From: Panax quinquefolius
Lineage: Eukaryota > Streptophyta > Magnoliopsida > Apiales > Araliaceae
NCBI GenBank assembly: GCA_020205615.1
Contig: CM035151.1
Coordinates: 47,111,409-47,175,408, forward strand
Length of the DNA: 64,000 nt
Reading direction: 5' to 3'
A program made the translations under genes and the position numbers. The notes beneath the pieces were generated by a model. It made no database searches. It worked only from the letters and a program-made list of their open reading frames with translations, and was not told the DNA's origin. Within the stretch, counting starts at the first letter, position 1; each line of letters opens with the position of its first letter. Positions 1 through 12,300 of this stretch are shown here, in pieces.

Positions 1-589
1 ATTTCCAGTTTTAAATTTCCAATCATGGTTTATGACAGTAATACTAGGTTTTGTTGTCATATACCATAATTGACTAACCAATATCAGTCTACACGTATAC
101 TGTATATATTTATAACACTAAAAAATAATATTATATTTAATATAATATTATTATTCTCATTCATAGCTCAAAATCCAAAAGTAGGGTTTGGATTCCATAT
201 CGATTATCTTTCATATATAACATTATTAATTAAGTTAAAAAGAATTAACTTAAATAATCTGAACTAAAATTCATATAATAAAATAGTACTTATAATAATT
301 CCAATAATCATCTCATATATTATTTAAATAATATAAAATCTTATTTTCATAGAAAATAAATAATAAAGACATTTCTCTTATAAAATTAATTATTATAAGT
401 ATATACTTTATAATGATCAATAATTCTAAAATAAAATTGTTTGAAATTATTCTTGAAATAAATAATTTTATTTATCACATATATACATACACATTACTTG
501 ACACATATTCTCATCTTTAAAATAATAACAAAAAAATTAATATGCAAAATTTCTTATTTATTTATATAGAAAATATTCAGGTTATTACA
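1..589. other. AT-rich flank, no gene recognised
   Basis: This stretch is very AT-rich, with many stops in all frames. I see no ORF of interest, no LTR terminus and no clear match to the rest of the window. It may be older repeat sequence or the continuation of an element to the left of the window. Confidence 0.5.
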
Positions 590-855
590 TGTAGTGTATA
601 AAGATAAAACTGAACAATAGACTAGTCTAATGAACTATTATGTATCCTTGGTGGTGGATAAAAGTCACTCTTGTAAGATGAAATGAATAATGTATTTATT
701 ATTTGTAATGAAAAAGGTTATAAGGTTTCCAGAACCTGGGATTTGAGAGTGTATGTCGTTATATTTTAGTATATAATGATGTATGTTGGATGAATGATGT
801 ACTCGTGACGTATGAAATCTGGGTGTGAAGATAGACCGGATTTTAGGGCGTTGCA
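590..855 (+). repeat. Inverted terminal segment of an A-type LTR
   Basis: This segment reads as the last 270 bp or so of the A-type LTR, in plus orientation, ending with GGGCGTTGCA. The same sequence appears in the opposite orientation at about 5864-6140, ending TGTAACGCCCC on the plus strand. The sequence right after position 855 (TTCAGCTTGATATTTACGGG) matches about 6190 onward, in minus orientation. The LTR end therefore seems to have been flipped in place relative to the rest of the LTR at 856-4166. Confidence 0.65.
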
Positions 856-3800
856 TTCAGCTTGATATTTACGGGATCCTTAAGTTCTTCTAACCTTGTT
901 CGCTGAAAATTATTTTTCAATTAAAGCAAGAGTGAGCATTCAATTGCCCAGCAAGTCATAATAGTTGAACAAACAACTTCAAAATTAAAACATTTCTCCA
1001 GAACTTCGATAACCGAACAAAGGTTATGAAGAATCTTGAATAAAAGGAATAGTTTCAATTCCTATCATATTAAAACATCAGTCACTTTAATTTTGAAATA
1101 CTTTCATTACTCTACCTTTTTCATACACATCCTGTCTGGCTAGAATCATTAGCACAGACTTAAAAATAACGGTTCATGTATAAACAGAACATACTGGTAT
1201 TGAACAGCTCAATCACAGAATAATTCATATCATAGAAACGCCAAAATGTTCAAATTGTGGCACAAGGCCTCATACATATTACCACCTTGTACATAAATCG
1301 CACATATGCACATAGACAAGACTTCTCAAGTTCAACATCTGAGAAGTTTAAGAAACTAGCATTCATTTAGAATATGAATGAAGTTAGGAAACTTGCCTTA
1401 CGCACAGCTACAGCGTACGCCGAACTGTTCATTCCAATTCCTATATAACACATAAGGAGAAAACATAAACACCAATTAGTCATATATTGAACTTATGCTT
1501 TGGTTTACTTAACTTTACTTCTTAGGGTTCGCGTTCTTGCAATATAAGTTTACGCGACTAACTTCCTTTACCAGTTTACGGCTTTATGACATACGGAGAT
1601 GTCTTACTTATACGTTCATCATCTTGGATGATTTATATTCTTATCTTCTTCTTATAACTTCTCTAGGACTCGACACACATCTCGTCTCTGCTGGTAGTCC
1701 ATATGGTACTCTAAGTGGTTTTCCACAAACAACCAACAAACAAGTTCCCGTCTAATCTACATTGCCATCACAGTGAGTTAGATCGGTTGCCAGTTTCGTA
1801 TATACCTTCACACTCTGAAGGAATAGTTTATCCCAGCTCCTATACGTCAACCATCAAAGGTTACGATTGTACCACACCCTAACTCATCTTAACTTATCTG
1901 AACAAATTAACTATAAGGTTCGTTAAGTTAATTTCTTATTCTTTACGGATTTCTGGCAACTAAATGCCATACCTCAGGATTCATTCCTTATCGACTCACA
2001 TTCGGCTTTCATTAATCTTATTACCGTTTATTACGGCTTTCTTAATAATTTCTATCTTATTAATACTTTCGTTATTCATTACCTTCTTGATCTTTTAATC
2101 TCTTTCGATTCAACATGTAGTAAAGGTTTAAATTACTTGATTACGTGTTATATTATGTGAACTACACGTTTATTAGATTTCATTACACATCCCCCAGGTT
2201 TTGAGCAGTTAAAAGCTCATTACCGGGCTTTTTCCTACACCATTGACTGTATTACCATTCTCTTCTTTTATCTCTCGCGCCATGATTTTAAGTGGCGATA
2301 CCCGGCTCCGATTCGATGCAGCTTGATGCGCCACTCTTCAAGGCATGTCTAGCGCCGTGGCGCCAAACCCTAACCCTAGAAAATTTCTCTAAGTGTTAAA
2401 TCAATTTTTAGACGCTTACTTCCTGATCTCATAACTCCTTTGTTATAACTCAGAACGAGGTCGTTCCAAAGTCATTCTCTTCCTTATCTTACATACTTCA
2501 ATACCCCTCAGACAGAACTTCGTTCTGATCCGTTAGCGTTCCATTCAATTGGCTTGATCTTCACCCTTCGTTCATTTTTATGTTTTTAAGGTTCTTCATT
2601 CGTTCATTCGTAATTCGGTCATCTGAACTCGGAACTCACTCGTTCTTGAGTCCACGACTCACGTTTTCTACATTCTCTTACTTCCTTATGAAACCCTACA
2701 CGTTCGGTTCATTTACTAAATTTCTAATTCTCGTTCGTCTTTTACAAAATTTTTCCATAACTTCATTATAGTTAAGTTTTAATCCATTCTTCATGAAAGT
2801 TTCTACCATTCCTAACCAAACAATAAGCAACTAACTTATACGCGATGGTTTTAAGCTTGTCCATCAACAACAATTATCCTACGATGGTTTTAAATGTGTC
2901 CATCAACAACATTCTTCGTGTTCTTCATTCGTTCTTCGTGTTGATCGATATTTTGGATTATGCTTTAACTTTTTATTAGAATTTAATGTTATAGAACACC
3001 TTTCCTTACTTATTTCACCTACTCATTCATTTAATCCACTCGGATCATCCAAATTCATTACGAATCTTATACTTCCTTAAGAAATTTATTTACTAAACTT
3101 CAAATTTCTTATTTCTTCTTTTCTCATGATTTCAACCATATGAAATCATCTCTAACCTTATCTACTTCTTATCTTCATTAAGTTATGCTTTTAAACATAA
3201 AAAAAAAACTTAATGAAAATTATACGAGATAAGGTTTCGGATTACCTTTCTCCTTTAATCTTCTCCCGTCAGACAAAGTTTGTACATGGAGCTAGCCTTT
3301 CCTCTTCCTTCTCCTCCCATCCGAACTCTCTCTCTCTCTCTCTCCAAGTGTAGGATTTTCAAAATCCCAAAACAATGAAATAAGCTTCCTATTTATAGAA
3401 AACCAAGGTTAAGTGTATTTTAGTCATTTCACCCCCCTTAACCTCCTTACTATTCACACAACCATACTATTCCCACCTCCTCAATAAACTTCCTTACTAT
3501 TCACGAAACTTCCCTTGAAAGTTTCATGGTTCAGTCTTTCGGGTTTCGTCCGACAGTTTTAAAAACTGCGATTCTCGGAATCCAAATATTTTTGGATATT
3601 TCGTCTTTCCTTTACCGATTAACTTTTACGTATTCTTTGGATTTCCGAAAAACTAAAAAACACTTTTTGGCGTTAAGCGTTTTCCTTCATGTTTTACCCT
3701 AGGGTAGTTAAACGAGTGAAAAGTACATAGCAGTACTTTTCGTCATTTTTATTTTGTCCAATTTCTGCACGTTTTTTGAGAAAAAAACTTTTATCGGCTT

Positions 3801-4166
3801 ACTTAACTTTTCACAATATATTATAATCAAATCTTTCGACGGAATGTCATTTCGACATACCGAACTCTCGGAACGGTCTAGGTTATTCAAACCCTAACCT
3901 TTAGGGTTTCGTTGGGTGAAATAGTGTCTATTTCGTCTTTTTTGCCAGAAATATTTTTGTTCCCGGAAAAATTTTATTTTTGTCTTGAAAATTCTTACTC
4001 GATCAATCTAGCTCGTAGCTAGAATCCTCCCGACTTATAATCATCCTAGGTTTTAGAACGATAAATAAACACATATCACATAATGTTATTAATAAAAAAT
4101 TCTTTTATTAATAACTAATTGTTTAATCTTAAATTCTGGACAATCTGGATTCTCCGGGTTGTTACA
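856..4166 (-). mobile_element. 3' LTR of LARD-like element A
   Basis: On the minus strand the LTR starts at 4166 with TGTAACAACCCGG, directly after a polypurine tract. It extends leftward to 856, where its terminal part is inverted (590-855). In LTR order it shows a TATA box (minus 3389-3397, CTATTTATA on plus) next to a CT microsatellite (about 3329-3345), then a tandem pair of about 35 bp containing CGATGGTTTTAA and GTCCATCAACAAC (about 2843-2910). Next come a GC-rich block at about 2270-2365 and the motif AACTTGCTGGGCAATTGAAT near 935-955. Homologous copies lie at 17417-18362 and 18363-21847. The length and sequence type fit the long LTRs of Tekay/Del-like chromoviruses. Confidence 0.8.
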
Positions 4167-4180
4167 TTTCCCCCCTTATA
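4167..4180 (-). other. Polypurine tract of element A
   Basis: On the minus strand, TATAAGGGGGGAAA lies directly before the LTR start TGTAACAACCC at 4166. It is preceded by AAATTTCGAGGACGAAATTT, the near-palindromic pre-PPT motif also seen before the PPTs at 15251 and 38352. This marks the priming site for plus-strand DNA synthesis. Confidence 0.8.
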
Positions 4181-5846
4181 AAAATTTCGTCCTCGAAATT
4201 TCTTAAAACCACACTCTTACCCGGGTCATCACATCCACCCCTTCTTCACAGAACCTCATCCTCCAAATTTCTAGCTTACCCTTCTTCTCAACTTCCCTTC
4301 AACGGAGTTCTTATCTTTCCATTATTCCTAACTCCCATAACCTATCAAGAATCATGAAGTAGAAGGAATAACGAGGACTATAAAATTTCCTTTTAAAAAG
4401 TTTCATATTTTTGCTGAGGGGTCAAATCGATCATGAACTCTTACTAGGTTAAACAGCATTTCGCCGTAAGCCCTTCTTTAACGGTCAATTTACAATCACC
4501 AAGAAAGTAAACTACCTCTTCCATGTTCTCCTCAGACTTAATCATTAGATTCCGCACCAAAACAATTTGGTTTGGCACAAGTTCTCAAAGAAAGCTCGAA
4601 CATGACATACCATTTGTCTAGCCGAATCAAGTAGCTTAGACCATATCAATAAATTGGATATCAACGTGAAACATTCGTCTAGTCAACTCAATTAACGTCG
4701 ACTACTTCTTTAAATTCTTTTCACAATACATCAAAATGGTTTATGATGTCATGATACCGTACTTTTCACATTACGTTGAGGACTTCGTCAGTTTGTGCCT
4801 TCGTCATTATACATCATACCATAGCAGGTTGTTGATCCTAAGATCACATCCAACACCAGGTTCAATTGCAGTAATAACTCCATCCTTTTACCATCCTTGC
4901 ATCAAATGCACGGATGATATAAAATTCATTTTGATATTTTTAAATCAATTTCTGTCTAGCCGAAGCAATTAGCATAGACATACCAAGAATAGCACTTTTA
5001 AAATCCGTTGGTTCCAAAAGTTGAACCAATTCTTTCCTTTTTCAAAATGTACATATCAGCACGATTTTAATAAAGTTCAAAATCTAACATAGCTAGATGA
5101 CTTGGAATACCCTATCTCTCCATCTTCCTTCATTGTCTTACTGCGACAATACTTAATCTTCTCCAGCACCTTCAATAATAAGCCTACTAAAAACAACTCA
5201 TTTTCAGTCTAAACATTCCTATATCTTAGTACTGTCCATCAACTTACCACACATTATGAGTTCACGAACTTTCCACAATAATATGAGTTTAAGAACTATC
5301 CAGATAGACCATAGGCGTCCATTCGCTGAGACGTTCGAAAACATACCATATTATTATGAGTCACGAACTTACCATAAGTATGAGTTTCAAGAACTCGCAC
5401 CTACCTTATCGTTCTCTACCTATCAAGTATATACATGAGAAAAGATTCACATTCTCGCCATATGCATATTGGTAGCGCGACCAATCCCAATGATTATCAC
5501 TGTAATAAGCTAAGTAGTTGTTACACCAAGCACAAACCTCTGCCCATAACAAAGGTTCATACAACTCAGCTATCACATGAGTCCTCAATTGAAATTTTAC
5601 AAATTCTAAATCTCTTTTTACTTAATACGAATTTTCTTTAATTCATATACTATCCTTCACACCCCAATCTGAGTTCTTCTTCCCGTACTACTTCATAGTA
5701 CCCTTCATTCATAGTATTAGCTATAAATCATTCATCGTTTAACAACCCCTCTGTTACTACGAATAACTATGCTCACTTGGTGATCTTCTTATCCTTCTCC
5801 CTACGATTATAGTCTTAGGTACTCCTACCTAAGGTTTATAACCTAT

Positions 5847-5860
5847 CAGCTTTGATACCA
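5847..5860 (-). other. Primer-binding site of element A
   Basis: The minus strand reads TGGTATCAAAGCTG three bases inside the LTR end at 5864. It matches the plant initiator-Met tRNA primer type (TGGTATCAGAGC) with one mismatch in the first twelve bases. Confidence 0.8.
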
Positions 5861-5863
5861 ACT

Positions 5864-6280
5864 TGTAACGCCCCAAAATCCGATCTATCTTCACACCTGG
5901 ATTCCGTATGTCACGAGTACATCATTCCTCCAACATACATCATTATATACCGAAATATAATAATATACACTCTCAAATCCCAGGTTCTTGAAACCTTATA
6001 ATCTCTTTCATTACAAATAATGGTAAATACATTATTCATTGCATCTTACAAGAGTGACTTTTATCCGCCACCAAGGATACATAACAGTTCAATAAATTAG
6101 TCTATCATTCAGTTTCATATTTCTACATTACAAGTCTTCACTTGATCTTCTCGCTCATTCACCTTCTGAATGGTACTTCATCTGGATATCGTCAGCTTGA
6201 TCTTTACGGGATCCTTAAGTTCTTCTAACCTTGTTCGCTGAAAATTGTTTTTCATTTAAAGCAAGAGTGAGCATTCAATT
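5864..6280 (-). mobile_element. 5' LTR fragment of element A
   Basis: The LTR end lies at 5864 (TGTAACGCCCC on plus), next to the PBS. The sequence matches the inverted segment 590-855 and the start of the LTR at 856. It stops at 6280, inside GAGCATTCAATT, where another minus LTR with end TGTGGCGCCCC begins. The remainder of this 5' LTR is missing here; part of it may be the fragment at 17417-18362. Confidence 0.75.
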
Positions 6281-9200
6281 TGTGGCGCCCCAAATCCGGG
6301 TATCTTCCAACCCAAAAAATGGTGCTCCACGATACTACAATCCATACAATCATTCCATTGAGATAACAACAAAATGAGTGTAATTACTATCTTTGTATTA
6401 CATTTGTAATAAATCCTTTCCCAGGTTCATAAACCGAATACATTCGTTGTTCTTCATAAGTATATTACAATTAAATACACTAATCTATTACAAGACGATT
6501 AATTGTCCATCTTAGCCTTGCCTTTATCTCGCTTAGAACTCTCAGTTCGTTCGACTTTAGCTGCAAACATATGGTTCAAGCAAGAATGAGCATAACTAGC
6601 TCAGCAAGTCTTAACAAAGAATCATATAAATATCACCTTAACAATCACATGCTTTATTTCAATAATTGAACAATTAACTACGAAGCACTATGAAACATTT
6701 GACTAGTACTTCTCATAACAACAATTCCAGAGTATATATAATAGCTTAGGAATGATGAACCGGTCAATAGACCATGAACATACTCTTTTCGTTTTCATAC
6801 TTGAAAAGGATATCCGGCACCAAGGCCATCCACCCGTCTTTACTTAAGAGCACTTCTAGGTGATCAGCCTATTGTACTCTATGTTGATCAACACTCTTAC
6901 GTTAAACGACTTTACGCTTAACAATTTGGCAACCTCGCGTGCCCATCAAATACGATGAAAAAATACTTTTGTTTATACATAGAAAAATTTACCTTCTCAT
7001 CCGTACCAAATACTTGGCATAGGATAGCATTAATAGTTCTATATCGAAAGACTTATAAACAAATCAATCAACTCTTCAATATTAGTCTAGCCGAGTTAAA
7101 ACAGGCATCGACTCTTTCTTTAAAACCATTCATGCATTGTATAACATGCATCACATAAAACTTGGCTAACACGAAGGCTAGACAAACGTTAAGAAAGACT
7201 TGCCTTCAAGCTTCTTCGAATATACAATTCAACAATTCTCAGTCTTTACAGGATCTACATGATATATTCACATAGCACACTGTAATTAGTATCAAACAAC
7301 TAACTTTATTCTCCCTAACCAACTTCTTTCTCTTTTATGTCTTACTTGACTTAACTTCGTTATTAAAGTCGATTCGACTTTCTATACTTCATTACAGTTC
7401 GTTAACATTTTTACGTTACTAACCGACATTCGATCATTATTGGTTAAGTACCAACGTTGAACGTCATTGAAACAACCCGGGTCAAATCCCAAGTCCAAAA
7501 TAAATCTCGGGTCAAATCCCAAGTCCGAATCGAATCAAATCAATCAAAATAAGGTCTCAAACTACTGGCCCAATAGTATCTTCTTGGGTCATCTTAGCCC
7601 ACCATAGGCTCCCAAAAGGTCATGACTTGATGGTACTATTGGTAGTAACTTATTTCTTTATATGCAGACAAATTTTTCCCCTATCTTTCGATGTGGGACT
7701 GGGGTGTTACAAACTACCCCACTTAAATTTCTGGCGTCCCCGTCAGAATCCGATCACACACACAGCCCAAAGATCTTTACCTCTCTAGCCATTGTGGGAT
7801 AGTACCGGCTGGTTTCGTGTCCCCACCTCCGGACCTTCATCTCTCCATTGTGGGATAATACCACCAGCCTTCGTGTCCCCACCTCCGGCAACCCGATCGG
7901 ATGACCCGACCCGAGCTTTCAAGAGTTGGCTCTTATACCATATGAAACAACGCGGGTCAAATCCCGAGTCCGAAATAAATCTCGGGTCAAATCCCAAGTC
8001 CGAATCGAATCAAATCAATCAAAATAAGGTCTCAAACATTGGCCCAATAGTATCTTCTTGGGTCATCTTAGCCCACACACAGCTCCCAAAAGGTCAGTGA
8101 CTTGATGGTACTATTGGTAGTAACTTATTTCCTTATATGCGAGAAAAAATTTTCCCCTATCTTTCGATGTGGACCTGGGAATTATTCTGATCATTTCACG
8201 GTTTACTTATTACGTTCTCGCGTTCTTCGTTTAATTTCTATTAAACCTTACTAAATCTTCTTACATTATCACCTTATAAGTGATTTAAGTTCGATCTTTT
8301 ATGTACATTAAGTACCTTGATGTCTTACCTTAGGTCTACATTCAAATGGAACAAAACCTAACTTGGTCAACATTTTTCTCTTTGTAAACCTTTGCGGCGC
8401 GACATCCCCAAGTACTAACTTTCGGTGACTGTGGCACGAGTTAGCGAGGTACTGGAGACGGATCAATATGCGTATTACTGCTTACAATGCACCCGATTGG
8501 CCAAAACAGTTTTGCTTTTCTTATGAAACTCCTGGCTTCCTAATTTGTTCGTTTTACATCCGAATTGACCCATTCAAAAGCCTACAACTCACAAATCACA
8601 TCCTTTACGTGTTCATATAAGAATTTCACATTTTAGAATCCGTTAACTCGGAATTCACCTTTGAGTTCATTTTTGAGCGTTCGTTTAACGTTTTCGTCCG
8701 TTCAATACTCGTTTTCTTCGTTATAAGTTGGAATGCGACGATTATTTCGCCAACGAATCTTAATTACCTTATCTTACGTGTTGACATTGGAAACCAACAT
8801 TTTCAAGTCACACGACAACTTTTAACCTTTAATCCGAGATTTCTACGTTTTTTACGTTTAACGTCTATTTTCGCAAAAATCTCCATAACTTCGTTACTTG
8901 AGTTCTATAAGCCAAATCAAATGGAAAACTCCATTGATTCATCATATTCATCCTAACCAAATAATAGGCACATTCCTTAGCTATAACGGTTTTCAAATCA
9001 TGAATTCATAACTAAGTTAACGTTCAAGACTTTCTACGGTTTTTTAACTTTAAGTAAACTCTTACGATTTCTATTTGGTCATGACCTATCAATGATTTGA
9101 TCATTGATAGACATCCTTATACCTCCTCAATAAACATGCTCCACCAATCTACGATTCTTCTACGAGAAAGAAATTGAAAAAGATGAAGATTACGGTTTAT

Positions 9201-9303
9201 GAGAATTTAACTTTGAAGTAATTCACGTTCTTGATAAACGTCTATTGGTTTGCTTGGAAATAGAATGATTAAGCGTTTCTAGCTCTTCTTCTCTCTCAAT
9301 ATG
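6281..9303 (-). mobile_element. LTR of type B, minus strand, interrupted by a TRIM
   Basis: The LTR end (TGTGGCGCCCC on plus) is at 6281. The body has the same plan as the A LTR but a different sequence: the GAGCATAACTAGCTCAGCAAG motif near 6587-6607, a GC-rich block at about 8390-8460, and the flanking text CCATTCAAAAGCCTACAA. It is homologous to 47330-50078 (type G/B). Its own 5' start is missing because a type C LTR begins at 9304. A TRIM sits inside it at 7468-8185. Confidence 0.7.
7468..8185 (-). mobile_element. TRIM (terminal-repeat retrotransposon in miniature)
   Basis: Two direct repeats of about 240 bp (7468-7711 and 7943 to about 8185) flank about 230 bp. On the minus strand the intact repeat starts TGTAACACCCCAGTCCCAC and ends GGGTTGTTTCA. 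The PBS (TGGTATAAGAGCC, minus 7928-7940) lies two bases inside the 5' repeat. A purine tract, AAGTGGGGTAGTT, lies just before the 3' repeat (plus 7712-7724). The core carries a tandem duplication of about 50 bp around CATTGTGGGATA and CGTGTCCCCACCTCCGG, and no coding capacity. The 5' repeat has lost its canonical start. The short ORFs across this element are incidental. Confidence 0.85.
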
Positions 9304-12300
9304 TGTGACAACCCAAGAATTTTGAATATTTTTAAAATTTTTATTAATTGATTTAAGGTTCAAAATTAGAACCTAAACAGAAAATAAGTGTATGCGTTTG
9401 ATATTTTTAAGATAGAATTTTGAGGATTTCAAAATTCTGTGAAGGATTTAGATGAATTATTCAAGATTAAGGGAATACGTGAATATGTTCTGTGTATATG
9501 TGTACAGTATGTGGTTAAGGGTTGAGGTTGACGGATAAAGCGATATCGTAACAAATCCTAAGTATATATTAAGAACATCAACGTTCGGTTAGAAAACCCT
9601 AGCGATTAACAAAAAACCCTAAAATCGGTTATGAAACCCTAATGTCGGTTCCGGGAATCCGAAACCATAATTCGATGCATGAAACCCTAAATTGGGAACC
9701 TAATGGCGTAAGTGCAAATAATTATAAGATTAATTAGGTTTAATCTTAACAAATTGGTTAGAAAACCCCTAATTTCAAAATTTGAAACCCTAATTTCTTG
9801 TTTAGGAACCCTAATTTGTAATTAGGGAAAGACTGAGTGTTAATTAAATAATTTTAATGATAATTAGGAAATATTCATTCTAATTTTCAAGTTAAGTAAT
9901 TAGAAAATCCTAATCTAATTATGAAATCTAATTTCTAAATTAGAAAATTATTTTTCTATTAGAAACCCTAATTTTAGGGTTATAAACCCTAATGACCATT
10001 TTGACCCTAATTGCTTAATTAGCAATTTTAATTAGGAAATGTTAATCCAAATTAGCAAGATTTAATTTGTGATTAAGAAATTTTAATATAATTAGAAAAT
10101 TCTAATTATAATTTAGAAATATTAATTTTCATTTGTTAAAACCTAATTTGGAAATCCTAGAATTTATTTTTCCAAACCCTAAACCCTAAGGTTTCCAAAC
10201 CTTAACGGTTTGGGCAAAAAGGACTTGTATGCCATTAAAATTGTTTGCGAAAATACCATTTTACCCTTTTTGCAATTCTTTAATGAGTTAGTGTGTAGAT
10301 CTTGACCTATTATGGGTTGTTCACCAACCCTAAGACTAGCATATGACTTATATCTCAGCAACTAGCAGCTATACCAGCCCCATTCAATGAATCAACTAGA
10401 TTAAAAAGGAGAAAAGTAAGAAAAAATCACTCACTTTATTTCTCAAACCAACCAAGTCCATTCTCTCTCTTCACTTTCGAAATCTAGAATGAGATAGAGT
10501 GAGAAATCAAACCATGAACATCATATAGCTTTCCAAGAACAGGATCAATGATCAGAAATCAAGAATCAAAGATAGAAAAATGTATAAACCCTAAAATTTT
10601 GAAAATCTTATGATTTGTTGTTAGATGTTGTAATTGATTGGTTAGATATGTGTAATAGGATGTTATTTAGTGATCTGGGTTGTTAAATCCCAGATCCATA
10701 ACATAAAAGTGTTCGAATCTAGCATTTTTGAAGTCTGAAAAAAATTTTCAAGAAATGGCCTGACAACCATATGTCAGTGGCCTTAGATCTTTATATGTTT
10801 ATGTTTTAAGTTGTTTTAAGCTTTAGACTTGTAGTCTGGCATGAGATCTTTTATCTGGAAGTAAAATCGAAGCTATCCCATTTACAGATTTCAAGATATT
10901 CAAGGTCAAAGATGGTTGACCAAGCACGACTATGCACTTTCTGGGTAACCCAGAAAGTGTAAAACAAGGCCTGACAATCGTTTCTAAGGTCTTTATCTGT
11001 CAGAATACAGGTGATATGTTCATGTGGTTGTAACAAAATTATAGTGTGTTGTATGGACTATAGATCCATGTTCTTAGATCTTTCAAAACATCACAATATC
11101 AAATGTAGTCAGTGGTCAAACCAAGTCACTCGGTCATATTGTTCAGTTTTTGGAATTTCCAGAAACCAGATGAACATCATTCCTGACAAGATTTGACCGA
11201 TCTATATCTGATGAGTTATATGTTTTTGAACTGATTTGTTGTAATGTACATGTTCACTGACTGAAGGACTATAGACCAAAACCATAAAACCACTAAACTA
11301 ATGACCAGAACCCTTAGATCATTGAGCTCAAAATGAGACACTCGAACTGCCTTGGGTTTCTCGGTGGGTTACCCTAGAAAACCCAGGCATGGTCTGACAG
11401 TGTCTTTTGGAGACCAGATCTTCATATCATGATGTTGTATGACTGAGTTGTTGATTGTTAATAGTAGTGTTGCAAACCTACTACAATATAAACGTTTAAT
11501 CAAGCCTAGAAAGCATCAGAAACCTAGATCAATTGTCGGTCAAACCTAGTACCTTTAACACTGACATGGGAGTTACAGGCACTCAAGAAATTTTGAAGAA
11601 CACCTATATGATTAGTTACGTCAAGCTATAGGGCCCTTTTAGTGACACTTAATTATGAAAATAATTATTTTAATTAAATAAATCGAATTAAATGATTTTA
11701 ATTATTAAAATACAAAATAAATTAGAAAAATTATTTTAAAATCGAAAAAATAGTTTTTAAATATTTTTAGTATATTTCATAAATATTTAATATTTTTGGA
11801 ATATAAATGGTATTTAATTTATTTATTTATAATATTAAATCAATTATTTAAAATGATTTTAATCATGAAAAATCATGAAAAAATAATATTATGGTAAAAG
11901 AAAATATTTAAAGATATTTTTAGGTGACTTTTAATATTTTGTGATGAATTTCATTAATTAATCAATATTAATAATAATTATTTTATTTAATAAATATATT
12001 AAATAAATTATGGAAAAATAGAATTAATGGTTTCTAAATCATATAAAAATGATTTAAGTATTATAAAAATATTTGAAGTTATAAAATATAACTTTTGATA
12101 TTTTTATCATGAAAATATTAATATTTTAATATTAATACCAATTATCGGATAGTGAATTTAATTGTTTAAAAATCATATAAATATGATTTTAAGGTATTAA
12201 AATACTTTGTAATATTATAAATATATTATAATATTATGACATGTATTTCATTAATATTTGATAATAAATAGATATTAATGATAATAGAATTATGTGGTAT

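Larger units (their letters stand above)
4167..5863 (-). mobile_element. Non-coding internal region of LARD-like element A
   Basis: About 1.7 kb lie between the PBS and PPT, and no gag, protease, RT or integrase similarity can be seen in any frame. The region aligns by eye with the leader of the plus-strand element at 13350-14650, including the block CAGCGAATGGACGCC (minus, near 5310) and repeated GTTC.TGAACTCATA-like motifs (minus, 5254-5400). Long LTRs around a conserved non-coding core fit a large retrotransposon derivative (LARD) mobilised in trans. An alternative is an autonomous element that lost its gag-pol by deletion. Confidence 0.65.

Noticed and set aside
7785..8100. 102-codon plus ORF and overlapping minus ORF as a host gene
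   Set aside because: They fall inside the TRIM, crossing its internal region and one terminal repeat; composition and repeats account for the open frames.
9594..10195. Interstitial telomere array
   Set aside because: AAACCCTAA words are spaced irregularly within an LTR and are not in tandem.
10935..10960. 25-bp palindrome in LTR C as an operator or recombination site
   Set aside because: A single near-perfect palindrome in a 4-kb LTR with no second copy seen; nothing supports a specific function.
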